Shown piece after piece: positions 1 to 6,259 of a DNA stretch of 9,245 nucleotides. The stretch comes from JAUPVL01 sp964481235 (lineage in GTDB: Bacteria; Patescibacteriota; Saccharimonadia; CAILAD01; BJGX01). The DNA lies in assembly GCA_964481235.1 (NCBI GenBank), contig CAYZYH010000021.1, positions 1-9,245 of the forward strand. Reading direction: 5' to 3'. The position numbers and the translations under genes were made by a program. The notes beneath the pieces are model-generated. The model ran no database searches. It was not told where the DNA came from and saw only the letters and a list, made by a program, of their open reading frames with translations. How positions within the stretch are numbered: position 1 is the first letter of the stretch; the number at the start of each line of letters is the position of its first letter.

Positions 1-453
1 TTTGACGAGATAGGCTACTTTGACGAAAGCTTTTTTGCCTATTATGAGGACGTAGATATAAGTATGCGGGCACAGTTGAGAGCCAAAAAAATATGGCTTA
101 GCCGTAAGGCAATAGTGCACCACAAAATGAACTATAGTGCCGACAAAGTGCCGGGCTTTGGTAGAGAGATGACTATACGCAATAGTATTTATCTATTTTG
201 GCACAACTTGCCATTTCCACTAATCGCTAAGGTGTTTCCGCGCTTTTTGTACGCCAATTGGCGTATGACGGGGGCAGCTATGGTAAAGGGACACCCGTGG
301 CGTGCTGTGCGGGCTCACCTAGTAGCCTTAGCCCATACACCGTGGCTACTGGCTGAGCGACACCGTATACAAGGCAATCGCAAGATTAGCTCACCGCAGC
401 TAGAGGCTATGCTTACCCGAGCTCAGCCGTTTAAAGCCGTTAAGAAACCTTAA
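1..453 (+). CDS. GT2-family glycosyltransferase, C-terminal part (5' truncated by window edge)
   Basis: The reading frame is open from base 1, so the start lies outside the window; 150 codons and a TAA are visible. Visible residues 7-20 read FDESFFAYYEDVDI, the acceptor-side/metal-adjacent motif near the end of the GT-A fold in rhamnosyltransferase-like GT2 enzymes (compare FFMYYEDTDLC in the next gene). The remaining ~130 residues are basic and partly hydrophobic, typical of the C-terminal tail that packs on the membrane. Likely role (family knowledge): transfer of a sugar from a nucleotide sugar to a growing surface glycan at the cytoplasmic face. It is followed after 1 nt by a second GT2 gene, so the two are probably co-transcribed. 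Donor and acceptor cannot be told from sequence. Confidence 0.85.
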   Translation, partial: FDEIGYFDESFFAYYEDVDISMRAQLRAKKIWLSRKAIVHHKMNYSADKVPGFGREMTIRNSIYLFWHNLPFPLIAKVFPRFLYANWRMTGAAMVKGHPWRAVRAHLVALAHTPWLLAERHRIQGNRKISSPQLEAMLTRAQPFKAVKKP

Positions 454-454
454 T

Positions 455-1306
455 ATGAAAAAGCCCCAAGTTTCAATTATTTATGTAAATTACAATACTC
501 AAACACTTGCCGAGGCAAGTTTGTATACTGTAGTAAAGAACATTAAGGGCTTTAGCTATGAGGTAATAATGGTAGATAACGCCTCGGCTAAATTTGATCC
601 TACTGCCCTAAAAAAGATCTATCCTAGGGTAAAAATAGTAAAACAAACTCAAAATATTGGCTTTGGTGGTGGTAATAATGCCGCTGCAAGCGTTGCCAAA
701 GGTGAGATTTTGTGGCTACTCAATACCGATACGGTAATACCTAAAGAGAATAACTTAGGTTATGTGGTGAAGTTTTTGCAAACCCACAAAAAATATGCGG
801 CTGCAACACCCCTTATCACCAACGAGGAGGGTAGAGTGCAGTCCGCTCAAATAGCCTACTTACCCAACGGCTGGCGCATAACCGTCGAAAAACCAGTTAG
901 ACTAATAGTAAAGTTATTACCATTTACGAAAGGCTTATTTGGCCAGGTAAATGCCGACTACTTACCACTGCAAGAGCGCGATGTTGAGTTTGCTACCGCC
1001 GCCTCATTGTTTGTAACGGCCAAGGCATTTAACAAAGTTGGCGGGTTTAGCAAAGAGTTTTTTATGTACTATGAAGACACAGATTTATGTAAAAAACTTA
1101 TCGATAAAAAATACCAAATTCGTTTTATGCCTAGCGCCAAGGTGGTGCACCTGCTCGGTAAGAGCAATAGCTCTAACTACAAGCGCAAAAAAATGTATTT
1201 TGCTTCACAAGATAAGTACTTAGAAAAATACAAAACCAAAACTACCAAAATAGCCATAAAGATTTTGCGATCACCACTAATATTTTGGTATTGGATAACT
1301 AAATGA
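455..1306 (+). CDS. GT2-family glycosyltransferase (rhamnosyltransferase-like)
   Basis: Complete 283-residue protein. The N-terminus VSIIYVNYNT (6-15) is the first strand of the GT-A nucleotide-binding fold; VDNAS (about 40-44) and NIGFGGGNN follow; LLNTDT (88-93) carries the DXD-like Asp92 expected to hold the metal and nucleotide; FMYYEDTDLC (203-212) holds Glu207/Asp208, where the catalytic base usually sits. The order and length match the WbbL/rhamnosyltransferase-like branch of GT2. The C-terminal tail from about 235 is Lys-rich and ends in a hydrophobic, aromatic stretch, which suggests peripheral membrane contact. The start is fixed by its position 1 nt after the upstream stop, with no clear Shine-Dalgarno, so translational coupling is likely. 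Its TGA stop overlaps the next ATG. Sugar specificity is unknown. Confidence 0.9.
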   Translation: MKKPQVSIIYVNYNTQTLAEASLYTVVKNIKGFSYEVIMVDNASAKFDPTALKKIYPRVKIVKQTQNIGFGGGNNAAASVAKGEILWLLNTDTVIPKENNLGYVVKFLQTHKKYAAATPLITNEEGRVQSAQIAYLPNGWRITVEKPVRLIVKLLPFTKGLFGQVNADYLPLQERDVEFATAASLFVTAKAFNKVGGFSKEFFMYYEDTDLCKKLIDKKYQIRFMPSAKVVHLLGKSNSSNYKRKKMYFASQDKYLEKYKTKTTKIAIKILRSPLIFWYWITK

Positions 1307-2558
1307 TGCAAAAAATAAAAAAGAGCTACATTGCAAACAAAATGGGGTATTGGCTAGTAGGTGTATCTAGTTTGGTTTTGGTAGCTTACGAATACCTGTG
1401 TTATCGAAGCCTGAGGTTTCCGATGCTCGATCTTGGACTGTTCAATAGACATATGTATTCACTCGTTCATTTAGATTTCTCAGCCAACCCACTTAAAGGT
1501 ATTAATTTGCTTGGCGACCACGCTCATTACTTTTTGCTACCTCTAGCGCCATTTTATGCTCTGTGGCAAAGCCCAGTGTTTTTACTAGTGGTGCAGGCGC
1601 TAGCAATAAGCTTTAGTGCTTACCCAATATACCTTATTGCCAAGCACTATTTTAAATCTGAAAGAATCGCATTTCTTTGGGCTGTGATTTATCTCAGTTT
1701 TTTTGGATTTTGGGCAGCGCTAAGTTATCCATTTCACGATTCTCCGGTAGCAGTACTACCAATCGCCTGGACGCTATACTACTTGGTGGTAAATAATAAC
1801 TATCGTCGGCTAGCTATCTGGCTGATAATACTATGTCTAGTTCGCGAAGACATGGCCTTAGTAGCGACGATGTTTGGGCTCTACACTGCACTTTTCGACA
1901 AAAAATATCGATTTGGTGGTGTAGTAATAGTCGCCTCACTTACATACTTCTTAGTAGTCACTAGAGTATTTTTGCCAGCAATGGGCACCGGCACATATTT
2001 GTATGGCGATAACCCTTTCGGTTCGTCGTTTATCGATATTATTAAAGCCACTTTTACACAACCTCACAATGTAATAAAAGAGTTATTTTTGCCCAAGGCT
2101 AAGCTCCAGACCTTGCTATATATGTTATTCTCTTTTGGTGGCCTACCACTACTCGCACCACGCTTACTAATACTACTCATACCACTCTGGATGGGTCGAA
2201 CATTTACTACCCAGTCGTGGCGCTGGTTGCCCATTCAACATTATTCTGCCTCGCAAGCCCCAATACTTTGTGTGGCTGCAATTGTGGGCTTAGCATTTTT
2301 GTGTAACTACTATGTAAAAACCAATAAAACCAAACACTTCATTATTAGCCTTAGCGTTGTAGCGTTGGTATTTAGCCTGGGAGTTACTTACTTAACTCGT
2401 AGCTACTACATAGGCAGATTTTTTATAAGTAATATGTATATAGATAATGCTGTACAGGCCTCAGCCAGAGCCGGTATGGGGTTGGTACCAAAAGACGCAT
2501 CGGTAGGGGCCTCTAGCTCGTTTACGGGGCTTAGTACTCGCCAGAATGTATATAATTT
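1303..2558 (+). CDS. DUF2079 polytopic membrane protein, 3' end lost in assembly gap
   Basis: The ATG overlaps the stop of the preceding GT2 gene (ATGA), showing tight coupling. About 418 residues are visible before the N run. Several hydrophobic segments are evident, e.g. around 17-32, 75-115, 120-138, 148-160, 168-178, 200-218, 265-295, 322-336 and 343-360. DUF2079 hallmarks: LDLGLFNRH after the first membrane helix, DHAHYFLLPLAPFYA, the YPFHDSP segment, the REDMAL motif, and near the end VPKDASVGASSSFTGLSTR, corresponding to the family's extracytoplasmic 'IP..A.V.A...L..HLS.R' segment. DUF2079 proteins resemble GT-C-type lipid-linked sugar transferases, but the reaction is not established. 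Neighbouring GT2 genes support a role in exporting or assembling surface glycan. An alternative ATG at 1306 would lose one residue. Confidence 0.85.
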
Positions 2559-2658
2559 NNNNNNNNNNNNNNNNNNNNNNNNNNNNNNNNNNNNNNNNNN
2601 NNNNNNNNNNNNNNNNNNNNNNNNNNNNNNNNNNNNNNNNNNNNNNNNNNNNNNNNNN
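2559..2658. other. Assembly gap of 100 N
   Basis: Exactly 100 N, the usual placeholder for a gap of unknown length. It truncates the DUF2079 gene on the left and the CHAP hydrolase gene on the right; the two reading frames point toward each other, so at least the two 3' ends and any terminators are missing. True size and adjacency are not shown. Confidence 0.98.
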
Positions 2659-3551
2659 CCCAAGTAATTTGGAAAGTAATTAATTGAGTTGACGGCGGTA
2701 TTGAGGCATTGGCCCATCCAACCAACAGTACTAGCGATAGTGCCATTACCCATACTAATGCCCACATGGCCGTAATTTGTACCATTGCTTACAGCCGAGT
2801 AAAACACGATAGCACCCGGTGGAGGAGAGCGATCGGTGTGAATACGACCTCGCGCGGCCTGCCATTGGTAGTGAGTGTAGGCAGTAGCAAAAACTCCGCC
2901 ACGGCCGTAGGCTTGCTCTACAAACTGCTCGCAGCGACCCGACCAACAGGCGTTGTAGCGATCGCTCCAGCTAGGCCTTGGCGATCGTACCTCGGCGAGA
3001 GCCCAAGCGGCAGCACGTTGTTCACGTGAGTTGACCTGAGGGGTTGGGCAAGTATAACTCCCTGCATAAGGGTAGAAGTCGTTTGTCCAAGCCATCTCGG
3101 CATCACTAATACGCCTAATAGCAGCCCATCCCCCTAAGCAACCTGTTACGGTATCGCCACTAGTCACCCAGTATTTGTGTCCATTAAATACTACATAGAC
3201 CTTTGGGTCAGACGGCGCTGATAGCATGGTGCCATTGGGGTAACTTACATAACACGCAGCCATACCTAGATAGTGATAAGTCGCGCGAATATCAGCAGCT
3301 ACAGGCTCACTAACGTGCCTTACTGCACCCCAGCCACCAAAACAACGTGTAAGGGTTTCGGGGTTGGGTATGCCATAGTAACCGCCGTTAGCAACTAGAT
3401 AAACACCCGGGCCGTCGCCCTGAAAAGTCGTAAAGTTGGGTAGGTATGTAGTGGCACTAGCTGCTTGTGGCTGTACAAAACACAGACCAAGCATAAAAAT
3501 TAAAGTGCTCAATGCAAAAGCGACCCGCTTGGTCGCTCGTTGTATATCCAT
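2659..3551 (-). CDS. Secreted CHAP-domain peptidoglycan hydrolase with two Cys-paired repeats (C-terminus lost in gap)
   Basis: The start at 3551 is chosen because AAGGAGG lies 6 nt upstream; a longer frame from 3578 has no such site. Residues 1-33 form a signal peptide (MDIQRATKRV, hydrophobic core, then AASA before TTYLP). Two ~68-residue repeats follow: VYLVANGGYYG...FGGWGAVRHVSE (about 49-105) and VYVVFNGHKYW...LGGWAAIRRISD (about 117-170). Each carries two Cys exactly 30 apart (C70/C100 and C138/C168), probably disulfides. A CHAP-type catalytic domain follows from about 185: Cys207 in RCEQFVEQAYG and His262 in YGHVGISMGNG, the usual Cys/His pair; PPPGAIVFY is the family strand before the His. 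About 298 residues are visible and the domain is nearly complete. Likely role: cleavage of wall peptide bonds outside the cell, on the cell's own wall or a host's. GC content is visibly higher than its neighbours. Confidence 0.85.
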
Positions 3552-3598
3552 TGTCAACCTCCTTGTACTTGGTTGCAATTACAGTTACAACAATGGAT
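3546..3598 (-). repeat. 9-bp inverted repeat enclosing the RBS and start codon of the CHAP gene
   Basis: ATCCATTGT (3546-3554) and ACAATGGAT (3590-3598) are perfect reverse complements. In the mRNA sense the downstream arm contains the AUG, and the 35-nt loop contains the Shine-Dalgarno. If the transcript begins upstream of about 3598 this could fold over the start codon; if it begins inside the upstream arm, the repeat could instead be a protein-binding operator. Confidence 0.5.
3558..3564 (-). promoter_or_regulatory. Strong Shine-Dalgarno AAGGAGG for the CHAP gene
   Basis: The minus strand reads AAGGAGG, then 6 nt, then ATG at 3551. This is the clearest ribosome binding site in the window and decides the start of the CHAP gene. 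It contrasts with the leaderless-looking genes at 4021, 6185 and 8930. Confidence 0.85.
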
Positions 3599-3599
3599 G

Positions 3600-3628
3600 T
3601 TTATAAATTATCAAGGCTAAATTTTGAA
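3600..3628 (-). promoter_or_regulatory. Candidate sigma70-type promoter of the CHAP gene
   Basis: The minus strand shows TTCAAA (3628-3623), a 17-nt spacer, then TATAAA (3605-3600), predicting a start near 3593 and a leader of about 42 nt. The -35 matches 4 of 6 and the -10 5 of 6. The region is AT-rich, so a chance match is possible. Confidence 0.4.
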
Positions 3629-3688
3629 TGCAAGCTTGGAGCGTTATTGAAATGTATTTTATATAAAAATAGCTAAAAATCTTTTCTC

Positions 3689-3840
3689 ACCGACTCTCTA
3701 GCAACCTTAACGATTGTGAGGATATTTTATAAAGATAGAAGCGAGGACTGTCTGACGATCTGATCGAATACGTAAGGAGTCCCGAAGCTTCAACTTATAA
3801 AATATTGGAGTAATTTATAAAGTTGCGAGCCTGAGTCGGT
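3689..3840. ncRNA. Long nested inverted-repeat structure: candidate structured RNA or MITE-like element
   Basis: From outside in, these perfect helices nest in order: ACCGACTC 3689-3696 with GAGTCGGT 3833-3840; GCAAC 3701-3705 with GTTGC 3822-3826, followed after one mismatch by TTA/TAA; ATATTTTATAA 3722-3732 with TTATAAAATAT 3795-3805; GAAGC 3738-3742 with GCTTC 3787-3791; GGACT 3745-3749 with AGTCC 3778-3782; and a terminal hairpin CGAT/ATCG around 3756-3766. Together they make a 152-nt rod of roughly 40 base pairs interrupted by internal loops. The rod is symmetric, so the strand is not decided. A weak plus-strand promoter (TTGGAG 3636-3641, TATATA 3660-3665) precedes it; no clear terminator follows on either strand. 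No tmRNA, RNase P or SRP RNA signature is visible. A 6S-like rod or an inverted-repeat mobile remnant are the main alternatives. Confidence 0.45.
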
Positions 3841-3846
3841 AGCTTT

Positions 3847-3927
3847 GCTTCTTTGAATACCAAAGAAGGCCTGTGCGGCAAGCACATAAAAAAATTGCTA
3901 AATAATTAGTTTCGGCTCTTTAGAGCC
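3847..3927. repeat. Three small hairpins in the 3552-4020 intergenic region
   Basis: CTTCTTTG 3848-3855 pairs with CAAAGAAG 3861-3868 (5-nt loop); TGTGC 3872-3876 pairs with GCACA 3882-3886 (loop GGCAA); GGCTCT 3914-3919 pairs with AGAGCC 3922-3927. None is followed by a U-tract on either strand, so they are not convincing terminators. They lie just beside the long rod at 3689-3840 and may belong to the same transcript. The rest of this intergenic stretch, up to the GT4 promoter, holds a G-rich run at 3950-3976. Confidence 0.4.
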
Positions 3928-3976
3928 AACTCACGGTCTGTTGTTCGATGGCCGGGGAGAGGGAGATGGTTAGGGC

Positions 3977-3988
3977 TAGATATATCTA
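3977..3988. repeat. Perfect 12-bp palindrome in the -35 zone of the GT4 promoter
   Basis: TAGATATATCTA is its own reverse complement and covers about -43 to -32 relative to the predicted start at 4020. The position suits an activator or repressor site for a promoter that has an extended -10 but no -35. AT-rich palindromes of this size can arise by chance. Confidence 0.35.
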
Positions 3989-4004
3989 TAAGTTGACCCA
4001 AAAA

Positions 4005-4013
4005 TGATATAAT
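4005..4013 (+). promoter_or_regulatory. Extended -10 promoter giving a near-leaderless GT4 mRNA
   Basis: TGATATAAT is a perfect extended -10 (TGnTATAAT). With the usual distance, +1 falls at 4020, one base before the ATG, leaving no room for a Shine-Dalgarno. No good -35 sits 16-18 nt upstream; a 12-bp palindrome TAGATATATCTA (3977-3988) is there instead. Confidence 0.65.
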
Positions 4014-4020
4014 AATACAA

Positions 4021-5139
4021 ATGAAGATCCTTATTGATGGTAGGTGGATAAAACAAACCGGCATTGGCCGTTATATTTACCAAACCTTAGAAAAAATTCT
4101 TCTTTTAGACCAAGAGAACGAATACATACTACTTATTCGTGCCGAAGACGAGAGTAGAATAAAGCTAAAAGCTCCCAATCTATTTTTGCTACCAGTAGAT
4201 ATCGACTGGTATGGTGTAAAAGAGCAGACTCAACTGCTTAAGGTTATTAATGATCAAAAGCCTGATTTGGTGCATTTTACTAATTTTAACTTTCCACTAC
4301 GCTATCGTGGTAAGTTTGTAATTACCGTTCACGATCTTACACTATTACATTTTCAAAATATCAGAAAAAATGTACTTAGTAAGTCTATTTATGGTGTAAA
4401 AGACAAGGTGATGCGCGTAGTATTGAGCCAAGGCATTAAGCGTGCCAAGGCTGTTCTGGTACCTAGTGAATATGTAAAAGAAGACATTGCCAAGTTTTAT
4501 AAAGTACGACGAAACAAGATAGTTGTAACACACCAAGCCGCCAAGATTCCATACCAACGAGGCAAGGTAGATCTAAAAAAATACGGTATTAACAAGCCAT
4601 TTTTACTATATGTAGGTAATGCCTACCCGCACAAAAATTTAGAACGACTAATTATTGCTTTTGGTGAAATAATAACCAAATACGTATTAGACTATCAACT
4701 AGTCATTGCAGGTAAAAAAGACGATTTTCACGCTGCTTTAGAAGAAGAAGTTAAAAGATCTGGCTTGCAAGACAGAGTAATTTTTATGGGCTTTGTAGAA
4801 GACGCTGCTTTGGCTGGGCTATACAAAGCCTGTAGTGCCTATGTGTTTCCGTCGCTTTCAGAAGGATTTGGCTTGCCAGGGCTTGAAGCTATGAGTTATG
4901 GCGCACCGGTAATTAGCAGTAATGCTACATGTTTGCCCGAAGTTTTGGGTGATGGTGCAATGTATTTTAACCCTAAAAGTACCAAGAATATGGCCAAAGT
5001 AATATCGCAAGTGCTCATTGATAGTAAAATTCAAGAGAAATTACGTAAAAAGGGTTATGCTCAAGTAAAAAAATACAAATGGGAGAACACTGCAAAACTT
5101 ACTCTAGCTACCTACCAAAAAGTACTAAAGCAAAAATAG
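4021..5139 (+). CDS. GT4-family glycosyltransferase (GT-B fold)
   Basis: Complete 372-residue protein. The N-terminal Rossmann domain opens MKILIDGRWI and carries the acceptor-side glycine loop TGIGRYIYQTL (13-23), then VHFTNFNFP and FVITVHDLTLLHF, as in mannosyl/galactosyl GT4 enzymes that act after a prenyl-linked primer sugar. VPSEYVKEDI marks the domain boundary, FLLYVGNAYPHKNLERLI begins the donor domain, and EGFGLPGLE (281-289) is the EX7E motif (Glu281, Glu289) that binds the nucleotide-sugar donor. The C-terminal PEVLGDGAMYFNP is also typical. Likely role: adding a hexose to a lipid-linked or surface glycan in the cytoplasm. It has its own promoter whose -10 ends 7 nt before the ATG, and it converges on a glycoside hydrolase-like gene 23 nt away. 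Exact sugar is unknown. Confidence 0.92.
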   Translation: MKILIDGRWIKQTGIGRYIYQTLEKILLLDQENEYILLIRAEDESRIKLKAPNLFLLPVDIDWYGVKEQTQLLKVINDQKPDLVHFTNFNFPLRYRGKFVITVHDLTLLHFQNIRKNVLSKSIYGVKDKVMRVVLSQGIKRAKAVLVPSEYVKEDIAKFYKVRRNKIVVTHQAAKIPYQRGKVDLKKYGINKPFLLYVGNAYPHKNLERLIIAFGEIITKYVLDYQLVIAGKKDDFHAALEEEVKRSGLQDRVIFMGFVEDAALAGLYKACSAYVFPSLSEGFGLPGLEAMSYGAPVISSNATCLPEVLGDGAMYFNPKSTKNMAKVISQVLIDSKIQEKLRKKGYAQVKKYKWENTAKLTLATYQKVLKQK

Positions 5140-5146
5140 TTCGGCT

Positions 5147-5179
5147 AAAAAACCATACCAATTTAGTTCTTGTTTGGTA
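5147..5179 (-). terminator. Weak Rho-independent terminator of the GH-A-like gene
   Basis: On the minus strand TACCAA (5179-5174) pairs with TTGGTA (5161-5156), then TGG and six T (5152-5147). The 12-nt loop contains the stop codon of the upstream gene. The stem is only 6 bp, so strength is uncertain. Confidence 0.4.
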
Positions 5180-6185
5180 ATCTTTGAACAGCCTGCCACA
5201 TTTCTGGATGACCCTGTTCTTTTAAGGCGTACCACCACTCTGATCCCCACAGATCTATTCTCTTAATTTGGGTTTGACGAGCATACTCAATATTCTCATA
5301 GAGCTGAATTGGATTCATGGTAGTGCGAGAAAGTTCATAACTTAGGCTTTCATTACCAACTCTATCCCAGGCTTCGGCTTGCAACTCATGCACCTTAATA
5401 TCTTGGCCGGTGTAGAAATTTATAACTGCGGCCTTAAAAAAATTATATAGACCACTTTGAGGGTAGCGATAATAACCAAGTTTTCCCCACACCCAACGAT
5501 ACATAGAAAATCCATAAATATCTGCAAATGGGCCTCGTATAGGCCAACCTATCTGGTCGCTTTGGGTAATAATGATTGGTCGAGTAGGGTCTAACGACTT
5601 TACAGTATTGAGTTCGTTACTGAGTGCTTGGTTGGTAAGGTTTTGGGTTGGACAGTCTCCGAAGCTGCGTAGCAAAAATTCGTTTTCTACCTGCCAAGCC
5701 TCAATTGTGGGCTCGCTTTTATATCTTTCAACTACGGTTTTTAGCATTTTATTTACCTCTGTTTGAACAGCTTCGGGATTGTTTTTATCTAACCAAGATG
5801 GATAATAACACTCTGGTACGCGAATAGTTTTTTGGCCAATCACCATAGTTATTTTGGCGCCACGTTTTTTTGCCTCTGTTACCATGTAGTCGGTTTCTGC
5901 AAAATCATATTCACTTGGGCGAGGCTCTATTCTATCCCAATAAGCCGCAACTCGTAGATGCCTAAAACCCAAATCATCTAACAGAGCCGTATAGTTATCT
6001 CGCCAATTACTACCAAAACGCTCGGCCTGTACTTGCGAGAAACTTACACCCATAACTTCTGGCTTACTTCGCTGTAGCCACCAAAAGCGGAACATTAAAA
6101 TAAAAGAAAATAATATGAGCACAATTATTGCCCAAATAACTACTTTGGTTACTATTGGCGCTAACTGGTTTTTATCTTTTGTCAT
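5163..6185 (-). CDS. Membrane-anchored clan GH-A glycoside hydrolase-like (TIM barrel) protein
   Basis: 340 residues from the ATG at 6185. A TTG 6 codons upstream (6203) is rejected because it overlaps the -10 box. Residues about 11-35 form one transmembrane segment after a short Lys-rich N-terminus, placing the catalytic domain outside. The barrel begins at VMGVSFS and shows clan GH-A order: LGFRHLRVAAYWDRIEP (barrel strand 2 with the conserved Arg), KITMVIGQK, then WQVENEF with Asn168-Glu169 as the expected acid/base, PIIITQSD, and HELQAEAW with Glu271 as the expected nucleophile, then RIDLWGSEWW at strand 8. Both catalytic Glu are present, so hydrolysis or transglycosylation of a surface glycan is likely; the substrate and GH family number cannot be assigned. 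Its convergent GT4 neighbour and the upstream GT2 operon fit glycan remodelling. The first codon is preceded by almost no leader. Confidence 0.8.
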   Translation of the reverse strand: MTKDKNQLAPIVTKVVIWAIIVLILFSFILMFRFWWLQRSKPEVMGVSFSQVQAERFGSNWRDNYTALLDDLGFRHLRVAAYWDRIEPRPSEYDFAETDYMVTEAKKRGAKITMVIGQKTIRVPECYYPSWLDKNNPEAVQTEVNKMLKTVVERYKSEPTIEAWQVENEFLLRSFGDCPTQNLTNQALSNELNTVKSLDPTRPIIITQSDQIGWPIRGPFADIYGFSMYRWVWGKLGYYRYPQSGLYNFFKAAVINFYTGQDIKVHELQAEAWDRVGNESLSYELSRTTMNPIQLYENIEYARQTQIKRIDLWGSEWWYALKEQGHPEMWQAVQRLPNKN

Positions 6186-6194
6186 TGAAGCTAT

Positions 6195-6200
6195 ATTATA
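6195..6200 (-). promoter_or_regulatory. -10 box TATAAT just before the GH-A-like gene
   Basis: TATAAT reads on the minus strand from 6200 to 6195, and the ATG is at 6185. The predicted start is near 6188, giving a 3-nt leader and no Shine-Dalgarno. No convincing -35 is seen. This is a second near-leaderless arrangement in the window. Confidence 0.55.
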
Positions 6201-6211
6201 CAAAATTACGC

Positions 6212-6243
6212 AATAAAATACCCCGTTTATTACAAATGGGGTA
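6212..6243 (-). terminator. Rho-independent terminator after the unknown gene at 6260-7411
   Basis: A 10-bp stem TACCCCATTT / AAACGGGGTA (6243-6234 with 6228-6219, one G-U pair) and a 5-nt loop are followed on the minus strand by TTTTATT (6218-6212). It lies 17 nt beyond the stop at 6260 and separates that gene from the promoter of the GH-A-like gene. Confidence 0.8.
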
Positions 6244-6259
6244 GATATTTATACATTAA

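Noticed and set aside
1038..1223. Other short frames within the glycosyltransferase, GT4, CHAP and GH-A genes
   Set aside because: They lie in other frames of well-supported genes and carry no motifs.
1303..1306. UGA recoded as glycine (Gracilibacteria/Absconditabacteria code)
   Set aside because: The TGA at 1304-1306 ends a complete GT2 protein and overlaps the next start; no family protein in the window needs UGA to be read through.
3552..3578. Upstream start of the CHAP gene at 3578
   Set aside because: The strong SD at 3558-3564 would lie inside that coding region, and the signal peptide begins naturally at 3551.
3993..3998. TTGACC as the -35 of the GT4 promoter
   Set aside because: The spacer to TATAAT is only 9 nt, too short; the extended -10 is enough to explain the promoter.
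6186..6203. TTG start at 6203 for the GH-A-like gene
   Set aside because: It overlaps the TATAAT box; the ATG at 6185 gives a compact N-terminus before the membrane segment.
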